Part shown: positions 1 through 9,145 of the stretch, piece after piece
How the letters are laid out: the number at the start of each line of letters is the position of its first letter
How positions within the stretch are numbered: the stretch's first letter is position 1
Source: Elymus sibiricus
Taxonomy: Eukaryota > Streptophyta > Magnoliopsida > Poales > Poaceae
Direction of reading: 5' to 3'
Assembly (NCBI GenBank): GCA_039707655.1
Contig: CM077673.1
Span: 266,766,288 to 266,830,287, forward strand
DNA: 64,000 bases
Program-made: the position numbers and the translations under genes
The notes under the pieces: model-generated
Told to the model about the DNA's origin: nothing
The model's input: only the letters and a program-made list of their open reading frames with translations
Database searches by the model: none

Positions 1-106
1 CAAGAGCCTACAACACTGCCCGCACTTACTTAATCGAGCAACTAATAAACATTAGTTAGTTGACCGAAACATTACTCTAACAAAAGACCATCGCTCTAGA
101 CAGAGA

Positions 107-703
107 CTAATATTCCGCCTGGCATTCATCGATCTCCGTCGCCTCCTCGATGACCAGCTCCCACTCGACGACCTTCGGGGTAAGGAGATCCATGGGATCC
201 ATCGCCACATACTCCAGCATCTCGCAGTCTTCGTCCACCATCTCTTTCGATAAGGTCGCCATGAGTCGGGCGTGGGCGGCCATGCTCCGGGCATGGACGG
301 CCACAATCTTGGCTAGGGAGGCCGCCAACAAACGGACGCCTGCTCGAGCACACTCAGCGATTACCAACTCATCGGACGTGGGTTGTCGACCGGTGTTGGA
401 GAAGGCATATGTGATTTGTGCAGTGACCAACACGATATGGGCGTGGGCGGCGTCCAGATGGGACTGGGAGTCCACCATCAGGGCTACGGCGACCGCCGAG
501 AAACTGACAGCTAGTGTGTCGTTCTCTCCATTTGCTATCCCCGTCGCGGTTGTTGCTGTCGCCCTCTCAGCTGCAGCAGCCGCCCTTTCGGTTGCTATAG
601 CCGCCCTGTCGGAGGTAGCGGCCGCGTTCAAGCATGTTGAGAGCGCGCTCATGGCTGATGCGGCCGCGCTCGGGCCGGAGTAGGTTGCCGAAGTTACCCT
701 CAC
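107..703 (-). CDS. CACTA-associated ORF, alanine-rich, function unknown
   Basis: An open frame of 198 codons on the minus strand. The first 80 residues are very rich in alanine, with repeated AAA/ERA blocks suggesting helix; the C-terminal half is better balanced and acidic (VDEDCEMLEYVAMDP, then EWELVIEEATEIDECQAEY) before the stop. I recognise no enzyme domain, signal peptide or membrane segment. It lies in the interior of the CACTA element, on the same strand as the TATA-bearing ORF at 4452-5039, and both end in a tyrosine. It may be a downstream exon or second gene of the same element. The start is simply the first ATG of the frame; an upstream exon is possible. The plus-strand frame through the same bases is judged a shadow because it lacks such a biased-to-balanced transition. 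Confidence 0.45.
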   Translation of the reverse strand: MRVTSATYSGPSAAASAMSALSTCLNAAATSDRAAIATERAAAAAERATATTATGIANGENDTLAVSFSAVAVALMVDSQSHLDAAHAHIVLVTAQITYAFSNTGRQPTSDELVIAECARAGVRLLAASLAKIVAVHARSMAAHARLMATLSKEMVDEDCEMLEYVAMDPMDLLTPKVVEWELVIEEATEIDECQAEY

Positions 704-984
704 GACGGGGATTCACGTCCCCATCTTTCACCGGCAACGATTGAAATGGAAAATGGTCTGAGGAGTCAGTGTGGTAAACTGGCCGGCGGTGTACTATAGC
801 CAACGAAGCTTCTGGCCAAAGCCATGCACTATGAGGATTGGCCCAAGAGATTTCGTACTGGATCACACACAATTCATGAACATGAACTGTTTGTGAAAGA
901 CTTGATTTTCAAAACTTTTTTAAAAAAAATGAGGTTACTTCAACAAAGGACGGTGCTTGGATTGCAATAAGATTTATCTGCAGT
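704..984. other. Non-coding interval inside CACTA
   Basis: AT content rises toward the tandem repeat array that begins near 985. An A/T-rich run lies at 910-940. I see no gene or structured repeat here. Confidence 0.5.
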
Positions 985-2833
985 GAACAGTGACCAATAG
1001 ATGTGTTATGCTAAATATGGAATTATTAAGGGTCCGTTTTGCATTTTTATACATTAATTGAGTTTTCTAGACATTTAATGTGTATAATTCAAATTTGAAC
1101 TATCGTCCCAATGTCCGGTGCATCAAAATGGGATGAAAAATCATATTAGTGTCCATGGCTTCATCTTTAGTTCACGCACAAGAAATGGGAATGAATTTCA
1201 AACATCTCGGCATCTTGGCTCGGCCACAAACGTTAAGAAACTTGGTTTTTAAATTACTCTAAATCCAAAACGCGTCAGAAATTCTAAAAACTTGGCATGT
1301 TGTCATGACATGGCACATATGTGCCATGGTTAAAAAATTGTCCAACTTGGGACAATTTTAGGAACAAGTCCCTTACAAACTGGAGCTTCTCACTTCAAGC
1401 TTTGTGGTTCCGATAAGGAACACGTCACCTTACGTGGGCAAAATGGCATCCGCTCATCTTCTCGCCTTGAACTTTTGTTAGAGGCAACACAGACCAATAA
1501 GAGTGTCTTGCTAAAATATGGAATTATTCAGGGTTCTTTTTGCATTTTCATACGTTAATTGAGTTCTCTAGGCATTTAGTGTGGATAATTAAAATTTGAA
1601 CTAAAATCACAGGGTCTGGTCCATCAAAATGGTTTGAAAACCATATAAGTGTCCATGGCTACTTTGGACCCCATGCAAGATATGGGAATGGATTTCAAAC
1701 ATCTCGGGGTCTTGGCTCGGCCACATACATTGAGAAACTTGGTTTTACATTAATGTATAAATCAAAAACTCGTCATAATTCCATGAAACTTGGCATGGTG
1801 TCATGACATGGCTCATATGTGCCCTGGTGAAAAAATGTCCGATTTGGGACAAGTTTGGGCACAAGCCCCTTACAAACGTGAGCTTCTCACGCGAAGCTTT
1901 TGTGGTTTCGATATGGAACGTGTCACCTTATGTGGGCGAATCGACATCCGCTTCATCTTCTCGTCTTGAACTATATATTTCTAGAGGCAACATATACCAA
2001 AATGAGTATAGTTCCAAAATATGAAATTATACATGGTTCGTTTGGCCTTTTTATATATTAATTGACTTTTATATGCATTATTTAGCGTACATAATTCAAA
2101 TTTGAACTACAATCACTAGGTCCGGTGCATCAAAATGGGTTGAAAATCATATAAGTGTACATGCATCTTTAGGATCCCATGCAAGATATGGGAATGAATT
2201 TCAAACATCTCGCGGTCTTGGCTCGGGCACACAAACCATGAGAAACTCGGGTTTTAAATCATGTATAAATCAAAAACTCGTCAGAAAATTCATGAAACTT
2301 GGCATGGTGTCATGACATGCATGGCTCATATGTGCCCTCGTAAAATAATGTCCAATTTGGGACAAGATTTGGCACAATCCCCTCACAAACCGGAACTTCT
2401 CACGGGAAGCTTTGGTGTTTCGATATGGAATGTGTCACCTTAGCTGGGCGAATCGACATCCGTTGCCTCTTCTCGTCTTGAACTATTTCTATAGGCAACA
2501 TATACCAAAATGAGAGTGTCGTGCCAAAATATGAAATTATACATGGTTCGTTGGAATTTTTATACATTAATTGAGTTTTATATGCATTATTTAATATGCA
2601 TAATTCAAATTTGAACTACAATCACAAGGTCCGGTGCATCAAAATGGTTTGAAAACCATATTAGTGTGCATGCATCTTCAGGTCCCTGCAAGATATGGGA
2701 ATGAATTTCAAACATCTCGGGGTCTTGGCTCGGCCACAGAAACATTGAGAAACTCGGGTTTTAAATCATGTAAATCAAAAACTCGTCAGAAGATTCATGA
2801 AACTTGGCATGGTGTCATGAACATGGCACATTA
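985..2833. repeat. Tandem array of ~500-bp units, about 3.7 copies
   Basis: The landmark GGGAATGAATTTCAAACATC (GGATTT in copy 2) recurs near 1187, 1684, 2190 and 2697, giving periods of about 497, 506 and 507 bp. Each unit runs from an ACCAATA/ACCAAAATGAG start, through ATTCAAATTTGAACTA, GGTCCGGTGCATCAAAATGG, the landmark, TCTTGGCTCGGCCACA, GGCATGGTGTCATGACATGG and a CACCTTA-GTGGGC block. The fourth copy stops after the GTCATGA block. Copies differ by many substitutions and small indels, so the array is old. Long internal tandem repeats are common in Triticeae CACTA elements. Short ORFs inside it recur with the unit and are not genes. Confidence 0.85.
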
Positions 2834-3170
2834 AGGCATCATAGCATTTTGTTTTCCTATTTGAGAGTCGTTTTTTAATATATATTTTCTTTTAGAGCCA
2901 ACATTGAGAATAATACGTTAAATTATAGTAAATCTAAAAATCACACAAAATTTAAGAAATTGGGCATGGAATCATGATATAGCACAAATATGTTGTGGTA
3001 TTTTTCATGTCCACTTTGGGAAAAGGCGGACACATTTATAGCGAACAAAAGCTTTTTGGAACAAAGAACTGTCACGTTTCCACGCAAACGGTTGCATTAT
3101 TTTCAAACCGTGGGTGTTCTATTGCCCTTATGTGCTGCCAAGCGTCACACTCTTTTATTGGCTAAGGCTT
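2834..3170. repeat. Degenerate fifth unit of the tandem array
   Basis: The stretch around 2925-3060 follows the same order of motifs as the upstream array (TAAATCTAAAAATC, GGCATGGAATCATGATATAGCACA, CCACTTTGGGA, a -CACGTTTCCACGCAAACGG- segment) but at much lower similarity. I read it as a diverged copy. The final part leads into the acceptor-like sequence before the ORF at 3176. Confidence 0.45.
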
Positions 3171-3175
3171 AGGAG

Positions 3176-3727
3176 GTGCCGTGCGATCTGGAAGATCTGC
3201 ATGCCGTAGCGGATGCTGCCCTGACGCACTTGCCAGCAACCATCCCCACGCCCGCGCCAGCAACCATCCCCGTGGCATTGACGGGCTGGTCGCTGAGCAT
3301 CATCGTAGCGCTGGAAACCGCGGGCGTGAGGGAGGTCCCCGCGGACCCACGCGAGCTCGTGTATGTGCAAGCGCCAGCGCCTCCTCCTGCGCCCGTGCTC
3401 GTGCGAGCCCCTGCACACGCCACGCCGGTCCCAGTGCGCGTGCCCGCACCCACGGCGCCTGACCCCGTGCGTGCGCCTGCACCCACCGCGCCCTTGCCCG
3501 TGCGCGTGCCTGCACCCGTCACGGCCCCCTCAGCGGATTGGGCCGCCGCCGTCGACAGCTTCCTTGCAGCGCCGCTAGTCACCGCTCCCCGGCCCCGCGC
3601 CCGTCGATCGTGCGACGACCAGCTCTTTGATTGTGAAGTCCATAACATTCTGGTCTCGTTTGAAGAACTGTACAACTGCGCCCCGGAGCACGAGAACGCC
3701 ACCATAGGACGCCGCCGCCGCAACTAG
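3176..3727 (+). CDS. Proline/alanine-rich ORF, possible terminal exon
   Basis: The frame is open to a TAG at 3725-3727. It begins with a mixed segment, has a long middle of imperfect PAP / VRVPAP / VRAPAP repeats (about residues 62-125), and ends in a balanced acidic tail (SCDDQLFDCEVHNILVSFEE) and RRRRN. There is no ATG at the left edge; an acceptor-like GCTTAG lies just before, so this would be a last exon. Downstream, 3728-3790 is T-rich with an AATGAAAT that could serve as a polyadenylation signal. The low-complexity middle leaves both strands open, so strand is uncertain; the tail composition favours plus. Function unknown. Confidence 0.35.
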   Translation: MPCDLEDLHAVADAALTHLPATIPTPAPATIPVALTGWSLSIIVALETAGVREVPADPRELVYVQAPAPPPAPVLVRAPAHATPVPVRVPAPTAPDPVRAPAPTAPLPVRVPAPVTAPSADWAAAVDSFLAAPLVTAPRPRARRSCDDQLFDCEVHNILVSFEELYNCAPEHENATIGRRRRN

Positions 3728-4451
3728 TTTTCTTTATATTGTATCTTGATTGTATGAATGTAAAGTCAAAGCTTGACTGAATGAAATCTATAGTTTGATG
3801 AACTAAGTATTTATCTCTGAATTCACATAGCAAACAAAAAACCATCATTGTTTTCTCTGAAAAACACTCATCACAAACGGTTCAGGTTGAATACCCGTTT
3901 GCAGATTGACAGCTATCTTTCCTTCGCCCGTAAGCCAAGTGAAAATATTGGCGCGAAGGATTGGTGCAATGCGTCATCGCAAACGTTTCTCTAATATGAC
4001 CCGTGTGCCTAGTACAAACAATTCGGGAAGATTTTCATCTATCATATTGGGTAAATTGCCATGTGTCAAATCAGAAACATTGGCATCTGTCCATCTAATA
4101 ACATTGGCATTTGTCAACATTGTAGCACTGGCATTTGTCAAATTTTGCAGGAACAAAATCACAATTAGGGTGTAATTTTGCAACTGAAATTCACTAAACA
4201 TGGATTTCATTCATACATTAAGCACTGGTCTTTGTACAATACAGTTCAACTCGACAGCTGAACCGAACAAACTTTTCCCCAATTGTTGCCAACCACGTAC
4301 TGAAATAGCTAGTTCAACTATATATACTAGCTAATTTAAAGTATGTGGTACAGTTCAACCATATCTATAGTTAGATGAACTGAACAAAATAGCCCCTAAA
4401 TACTAGTACTACGGAGGGGCTTTGTACCACTTCCAGAACAATCGAGCACGC
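3728..4451. repeat. Gene-free CACTA interior with short direct repeats
   Basis: Three to four imperfect copies of ACATTGGCATTTGTCAA lie at about 4074-4146. A pair of inverted seven-base arms, AGCTAGT and ACTAGCT, flanks 4308-4333. At 3868-3900 there are CACAAACGGTT / CCCGTTTG motifs resembling the subterminal repeats. No gene is seen. Confidence 0.5.
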
Positions 4452-5039
4452 TCAGTAAGAGCAAGTGGAGGAGGAGCCAGCCGATGAGTTGGTGGAGTTG
4501 TGTCCGTTGGCTGCCAGTGCTGCCCTCCGGCGCTCAAGATGCCCCTCCTCGAAGCGACAGGACTCGACATAGATCTCTGCATTCTGCGCCACCGCTGCGT
4601 CTTCTCCTGCGGCCACGACGTCCGTGAGCTTCTTCGCGTGCGCGACCTGGCACACCACCTCCTTCTCTAGGAAGTAGATGTAGCGCGCAAGGGTTGCGAC
4701 GTAGAAGCCCGACAGCGGGCCTTTGGCGACCTCCGCCTCCCGCATTAGGGCCGCGGTGGCGGAGCGGGTGATGACCCCGCCACCTAATGGCGGGGTCGTG
4801 GCAAAGACGGACGACAGTGGGGTGGCGGCCCCGGCGGCTGCCGGCGTGGTGGCGGCCACCAGCAGTTGCTGCCTTTAGGCAGCGTTGGTTGAGCGTGTAG
4901 TTGGTGGTGTGCGCACACCCACCAGGGACGCCACGTGCACTACACGCTTCAGAGGACTGCCGTGCCGACGCGGTGAAGCCTCCCAGCTGGAGTTGTCCTC
5001 TGGCGGAGTGGTTGGGTGACAACGAACGGCCGGTGCCAT
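4452..5039 (-). pseudogene. CACTA-associated ORF with one premature stop, function unknown
   Basis: From the ATG at 5039 the minus-strand frame runs 195 codons to a TAG at 4452, interrupted only by a TAA at 4875-4877 (codon 55). The N-terminal part is basic and proline-rich (MAPAVRCHPTTPPEDNSSWE); the C-terminal part is alanine-rich with a helix-like segment (AKGPLSGFYVATLARYIYFL, then LEKEVVCQVAHAKKL) and ends in a serine-rich tail. Because the frame stays open and similar in character on both sides of the stop, I treat it as one gene with a recent nonsense mutation. A TATA box at 5121-5128 sits about 85 bp upstream of this ATG, and the gene starts about 850 bp inside the element terminus. 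No known domain is recognised. It is not a TNP2 transposase. Confidence 0.55.
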
Positions 5040-5120
5040 TGGCGATTGGGGGAGAAGCAAACTAGACAAGCTACGGGGAGGGAGGGGATGAAGGCAATGT
5101 GGAGTCGCTGGACGTGAGGG

Positions 5121-5128
5121 TTTATATA
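5121..5128 (-). promoter_or_regulatory. TATA box upstream of the 4452-5039 ORF
   Basis: Minus-strand TATATAAA in GCTATATAAACCCTC, a good plant TATA context, 82 bp before the ATG at 5039. That spacing would give a leader of about 50 bases. Confidence 0.55.
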
Positions 5129-5339
5129 GCAGGTCGGCAAGCATTGCAGATTTGGGGATTTCACCGAGCCGGGCGGGAAGCTAGAGTCGTAGGACGGTTT
5201 TGTGCGCGGGAACCTGCGCGGTTGTGCACGAGAACGGGCTCATCAAGTGGATGCGTGGCCAAATGTGGTGCCGAAGCGTGCACTGGAATCCTCGGGCGGC
5301 AATGCGGTGACAAGACGCGAGAGAGGAGGACGGGATGAT

Positions 5340-5872
5340 GCGCAGGCACACGAGTCATAATAATAAAACGTCTGCGATATTAATACAGGCAAACGACACT
5401 TCCCAACATAGCGTCGGTAATGATTTCATCCATCGCTGACAATTGTTTGGCAGCAACCGTCTGCCCACAACCCACACAGCTTGTCAGTATGAATCGTTTG
5501 GGTTATTATTGGTCTTCCCACACAATTCTGATGAATGAAGTGCTTGCCTGGTATCACACACACCTTGTTATGGTAACTCGTTTGTGTTCTAGCTCGATCA
5601 ACGCAATCAGTTTGTCCGAATGAATTGTATGTCGTACATCACACACATATGTATTTTGAGAACCGTTTGTGTTATCTTTTTAATCGCAAATAGTTCATAA
5701 GCACCAACTATATGCCCTGCATCACACACGCAACTATTTTCTGAATCGTATTCAATGGATCCACCATCGCACACAGATTGTGGCATTAGCGACGGAGCTT
5801 GAACTATACCGTTTGCGATTCATGCATCGCACATAGTTTCATTGAAGGGTCTTTGATTGATGTGTCGTCTTT
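5340..5872. repeat. CACTA subterminal repeat region
   Basis: Multiple short direct and inverted copies of CATCACACAC, ATCGCACA and CGTTTG(C/T)G(A/T)T occur, for example near 5550-5600, 5636-5665, 5730-5745 and 5800-5850. Such clusters lie just inside CACTA termini and bind the element-encoded protein. The same motif type occurs in the right-hand CACTA at 63437-64000. ORFs here are not credible. Confidence 0.65.
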
Positions 5873-5891
5873 GGACCATCCTGCAGTAGTG
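5873..5891 (-). repeat. CACTA terminal inverted repeat end
   Basis: Minus strand CACTACTGCAGGATGGTCC. The partner terminus is outside the window. Confidence 0.7.
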
Positions 5892-5894
5892 TGA

Positions 5895-7581
5895 AGCCAA
5901 TTGCCGTCGCGAGGCGAGTGAATTTGATCGTCAAAGACAAGCTACCGGAGGAAGGGGCAATGGGACAAGACCTCCTACACCCGGGTGGATCTGACTCTGG
6001 AGGTATGTGGCGACCTACTCCCTGAGCTTCTTACCCGGTCTTGCCTTTGACTAACCAACGGTTCGTTCCGGCTGCAGTGGTTTCCCCAGCTGTCGGTGTA
6101 TGATCCGTCTGCAGCCGATTTAGAGGAGTCGGACGCCGAGGAGATAGAGGACGTCGATGACGTGGAGCCAGAGGAGTATTCCTTGCATGACTGGACGGAC
6201 GACGATGATGCTGAACTAGGAGAGGCGCACGATGCAGCGGACCTGGGGGGCCCACCGCGCCGAGCAGGCGGCTCCGGCGAGTCGGCCGAGCCCCGGAGCA
6301 AGGCGAGCCGGACGCGGACGAACACGTGGCGGGGAAACGGTTGGTGAGCTCTCAGTTGGCCGCTAAGCGCGCGGCCGGTGGGCAGCCGGGCGGCAGCCGC
6401 GAGGCGGCGAGAAGAAACCGCGGGTCGCCCCTACGGGCCTCGCCAGGCGGCGATTCCCACGAGCGTCGGGTAGGTGTCCCCTAGACTCATGGTTGCTTTG
6501 ACTTGTACTGACTGTCTGTTTTCGTTGGCCTCTTCTCATCTCCCCATGCATGCTGCGTAGGGCTCCGCGTGCCCTGGCAAAGGCGACCGCAACGGGAGGA
6601 CCCGCAGGTGGAGGCGCGACGACGCCGGAGGAGACCGTGAGCGCCGAGGGTATGGAGCGCGCCGTGTGGCGTGATTTGGAGGCGGCTGAGTGAGTGCTGT
6701 CAACGGAGGAGCGTTGTCAGTGGGAAGATGCCTCCAAGGAGGAGGAGCTCGTGGCGGCTTGTGCTGCCGCGACGGTGACCGGCTAGTCGTCTTGGGAGAT
6801 GGCCCAGCGCCCTTGCCGCCGCGCCAGGAGAGAAGGTCCAGGGAGGTGCACGACCCCGCACGGCGAGCGGACGCGGATGAGGCGCGCGCGGCCGCAAGCA
6901 CGGAGGCAGCCGCCGACGAGTCGGCACCGGGAGCCGAGGACGCGCCGCCAGAGCCAGAGACTCCCGAGCTGGAGGGAGACGGTGCGGGCGGATCAGTCGA
7001 CGGAGGAGCCGCCGCGGATGGAGCGGGAGACGGTGGCATGCTGGAGGTTGAAGATTCCGCACCGAAGGGCCCCCCCGCGACCGGCTCATCAGTCGAGCCC
7101 ACAGGGCCCGATGCCACGATGCCCGGGAGCGCGCCGCGGATCGGGGCCGGTCCCCTTATGGTGATGACGCGGGGTCCGACTGCGACCGGCGCCAGCACCG
7201 GCTCGAGGACTCAGCCGCAGGAGACCTGGGCGGTGGCCAGCAACGCCACCAGCGTGCACCCCCAGCCTTCTTGAGGTTGCGGTGAATGCGGTTAGCGCCA
7301 AGTTTGCTGGCAGCAAGGAGAAGGTACAACATGCCGCCCAGGAGGCCCAGGATCGACTGGTCCACCTCGAGCAGCCTGTTCTGGTAAGCGTTTTGCCTTT
7401 TACTTTTTCTTTGCTTTTCTGTCGAAGGTTTTCCAGTGGGGGCGCGCCAGTGCGCTCGCTGGGTGTAACCCCCGAGACTCGGGCCGACTGTGAGACAGGC
7501 AGGTCAAGTCTAACTGCGGCACCTTTCATCTTTGTCATCTGCAGGCTCTCCACGACCGCCGGGTGGTTGCGTACAACACGC
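5895..7581 (+). pseudogene. Retrotransposon-borne coiled-coil gene fragment (H), broken
   Basis: A plus-strand gene remnant with visible splice sites. One exon ends near 5999 (frame reading WDKTSYTRVDLTLE) at a GGTATGTGG donor; the next begins at 6079 after GGCTGCAG and reads WFPQLSVYDPSAADLEESDA, then a strongly acidic stretch (EEIEDVDDVEPEE). Further segments to about 7270 are broken by stops (TGA near 6690, TAG near 6784). A coiled-coil-like exon at about 7279-7383 (KFAGSKEKVQHAAQEAQDRL) ends at GGTAAGCG; after an intron to TCATCTGCAG at 7542 the frame resumes (ALHDRRVVAYNT) and is cut by element A. Layout and composition resemble the extra gene carried antisense by Tat-type Gypsy elements (compare 35799-36659). 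The parental LTRs are not in the window. Confidence 0.5.
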
Positions 7582-9128
7582 TGATACTTGTGATTTGCGT
7601 TGGGTTTTCCGTGAAGAGGTAGAGGTAATTGCAGCACAAAGTGGGTAAGTATTTCCCTCAGTTATGAAACCAAGGTTTATCGAACCAATAGGATTATCAA
7701 TCCTCAACCGTCTTTAGCAGCTGCACACAAAAGAGGAAACAACTTGCACCCAACGCGGGCAAGAGGGTTGCCAATCCCCTTGATCTCGTTATTTGCAAGC
7801 AAATGAGTTGTGTAGATAATTGTAGATAATTGTAAATTGCAAAATAAAATAAAAGGTAAATAAAGGCAACAAGGTAATAGTAGCGTTTATGAATTTATAA
7901 GTGAATAGACACGAGGACCATAGTTTTCCCTAGCGGCATCTCTCATGTAGGCAACATACGATGGGTAACAAATTACTGTTGGGCAATTGGTAGAAAAGCG
8001 GATAGTTATGCGATTTTCACGGCAATGATCATGTGTATATAGGCATCACGACCATAAACAAATAGGCCGACTCCAGCCTACACCTATTACTATTACTCCA
8101 CTCATCGACCGCTATCCAGCATGCATCTAGAGTATTAACTAAAACAGAGTATGCATGGAGAACGATGACATGATGTAGACAAAGTAAACTCAAACAATAT
8201 GAATAAACCCCATCGTGTTATCCTTAGTAGCAACAACACAAAGTCATGTCTTGTCCCTTTCGGTCACTGGGATATAGAGCACCACCAGATTGAACCTACT
8301 ACAACGCACCTCTCTCACTGAAGATAGATCAATCTACTTGGCCAAAGCACATCGATAGATCGGAGAGAATTACGAAGCTATTATGATCATGCAAATAAGA
8401 ATCTTAATATTCAGAGGTGACTCAAATACTTTTCATGAATAATCTGAACATAAACCCACAATTCATCGGATCCCAACAAACACACCGCAAAGTAGGATTA
8501 CATCGGATAGATCAAAGCGAAGATGCGATGATCATTGTATTGAAGATCAAGAGATAGAGAGATTGCCATCTAGGTACTAGCTATGGACCCGTAGGTCTAT
8601 GGTCAACTACTCACACATCATCATGAGGGTAGCATGGTTGATGAAGAGGCCCTCCGTGATCGATCCCCCCTCCGCAGGGTGCCGGAACGGAGCTCCAGAT
8701 GGCCTCGCGACGTAAAAAGGGTTTCGGGACTGAATTCAGGGTTTTTGCGATATATGAGAATTTATAGGCCAGAGAATGAGGTCGGGGGAGCCGCCAGGGG
8801 CCCACAAGCCATCAGGGCGCCCCCCCAGGGCGTGCCATGTTGGCTTGTGAGGAACTGGTGTGGCCCCAACCTTCTTTTGAATCTCCCAGGTCTTCTTTTG
8901 GTCCGGAAAAAATCATCAAAAAGTGTCGTGGCAATTGGACTTCGTTTGGTACTGTAAAACTGAGAAGTAAAAAAAACATGCAGAAAACAGCAACTCGCAC
9001 TAGGCATTGGGTCAATAGGTTAGTGCTCAAAAATATTATAAATTGGTAATAAAGACCCAAAGTATCCTAGAATGATAATATATTAGCATGGAACAATAAA
9101 AAATTATAGATATGTTGGAGACATATCA
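7582..9128 (-). repeat. Element A 3' LTR
   Basis: Begins TGATACTTG and ends GACATATCA on the plus strand (TG...CA ends), next to the polypurine tract. It shares with the LTRs of E (48639-50216, 55047-56618) and F the AGTATTTCCCTCAGTTATGA block, the GGATCCCAACAAACACACC block and the terminal TATAGATA-GTTGGAGAC-TATCA block. Length about 1,547 bp. Confidence 0.85.
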
Positions 9129-9145
9129 AGCATCCCCAAGCTTAA
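9129..9145 (-). other. Polypurine tract of element A
   Basis: Minus strand reads AATTAAGCTTGGGGATGCT directly before the LTR start (TGATATGTC). This primes plus-strand DNA synthesis in LTR retrotransposons and fixes the element's orientation. Confidence 0.7.

Larger units (their letters stand above)
1..5891 (-). mobile_element. CACTA-type DNA transposon, partial (runs off left edge)
   Basis: The right end at 5891 reads CACTACTGCAGGATGG on the minus strand, the hallmark terminus of CACTA elements, and is followed by a possible 3-bp target duplication TGA at 5892-5894. The last 500 bases hold many short subterminal repeats of the CATCACACACG / GTTTGTG type, as expected for transposase binding in this superfamily. 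Inside are a roughly 500-bp tandem repeat, two minus-strand ORFs and a proline-rich plus-strand ORF. No TNP2-like transposase is visible, so this copy is either non-autonomous or its transposase lies left of the window. Orientation is given as minus because the best gene, with a TATA box, reads away from the 5891 terminus. Confidence 0.78.

Noticed and set aside
985..2833. CRISPR-like array or satellite
   Set aside because: Repeat units are ~500 bp, diverged and without spacers; a CACTA internal tandem repeat in plant DNA explains them.
6536..7198. Long minus-strand open frame (220 codons) opposite gene H
   Set aside because: GC-rich sequence keeps several frames open; the peptide is low-complexity Pro/Ala/Ser with no motif, while the plus strand shows splice sites and a coiled coil.
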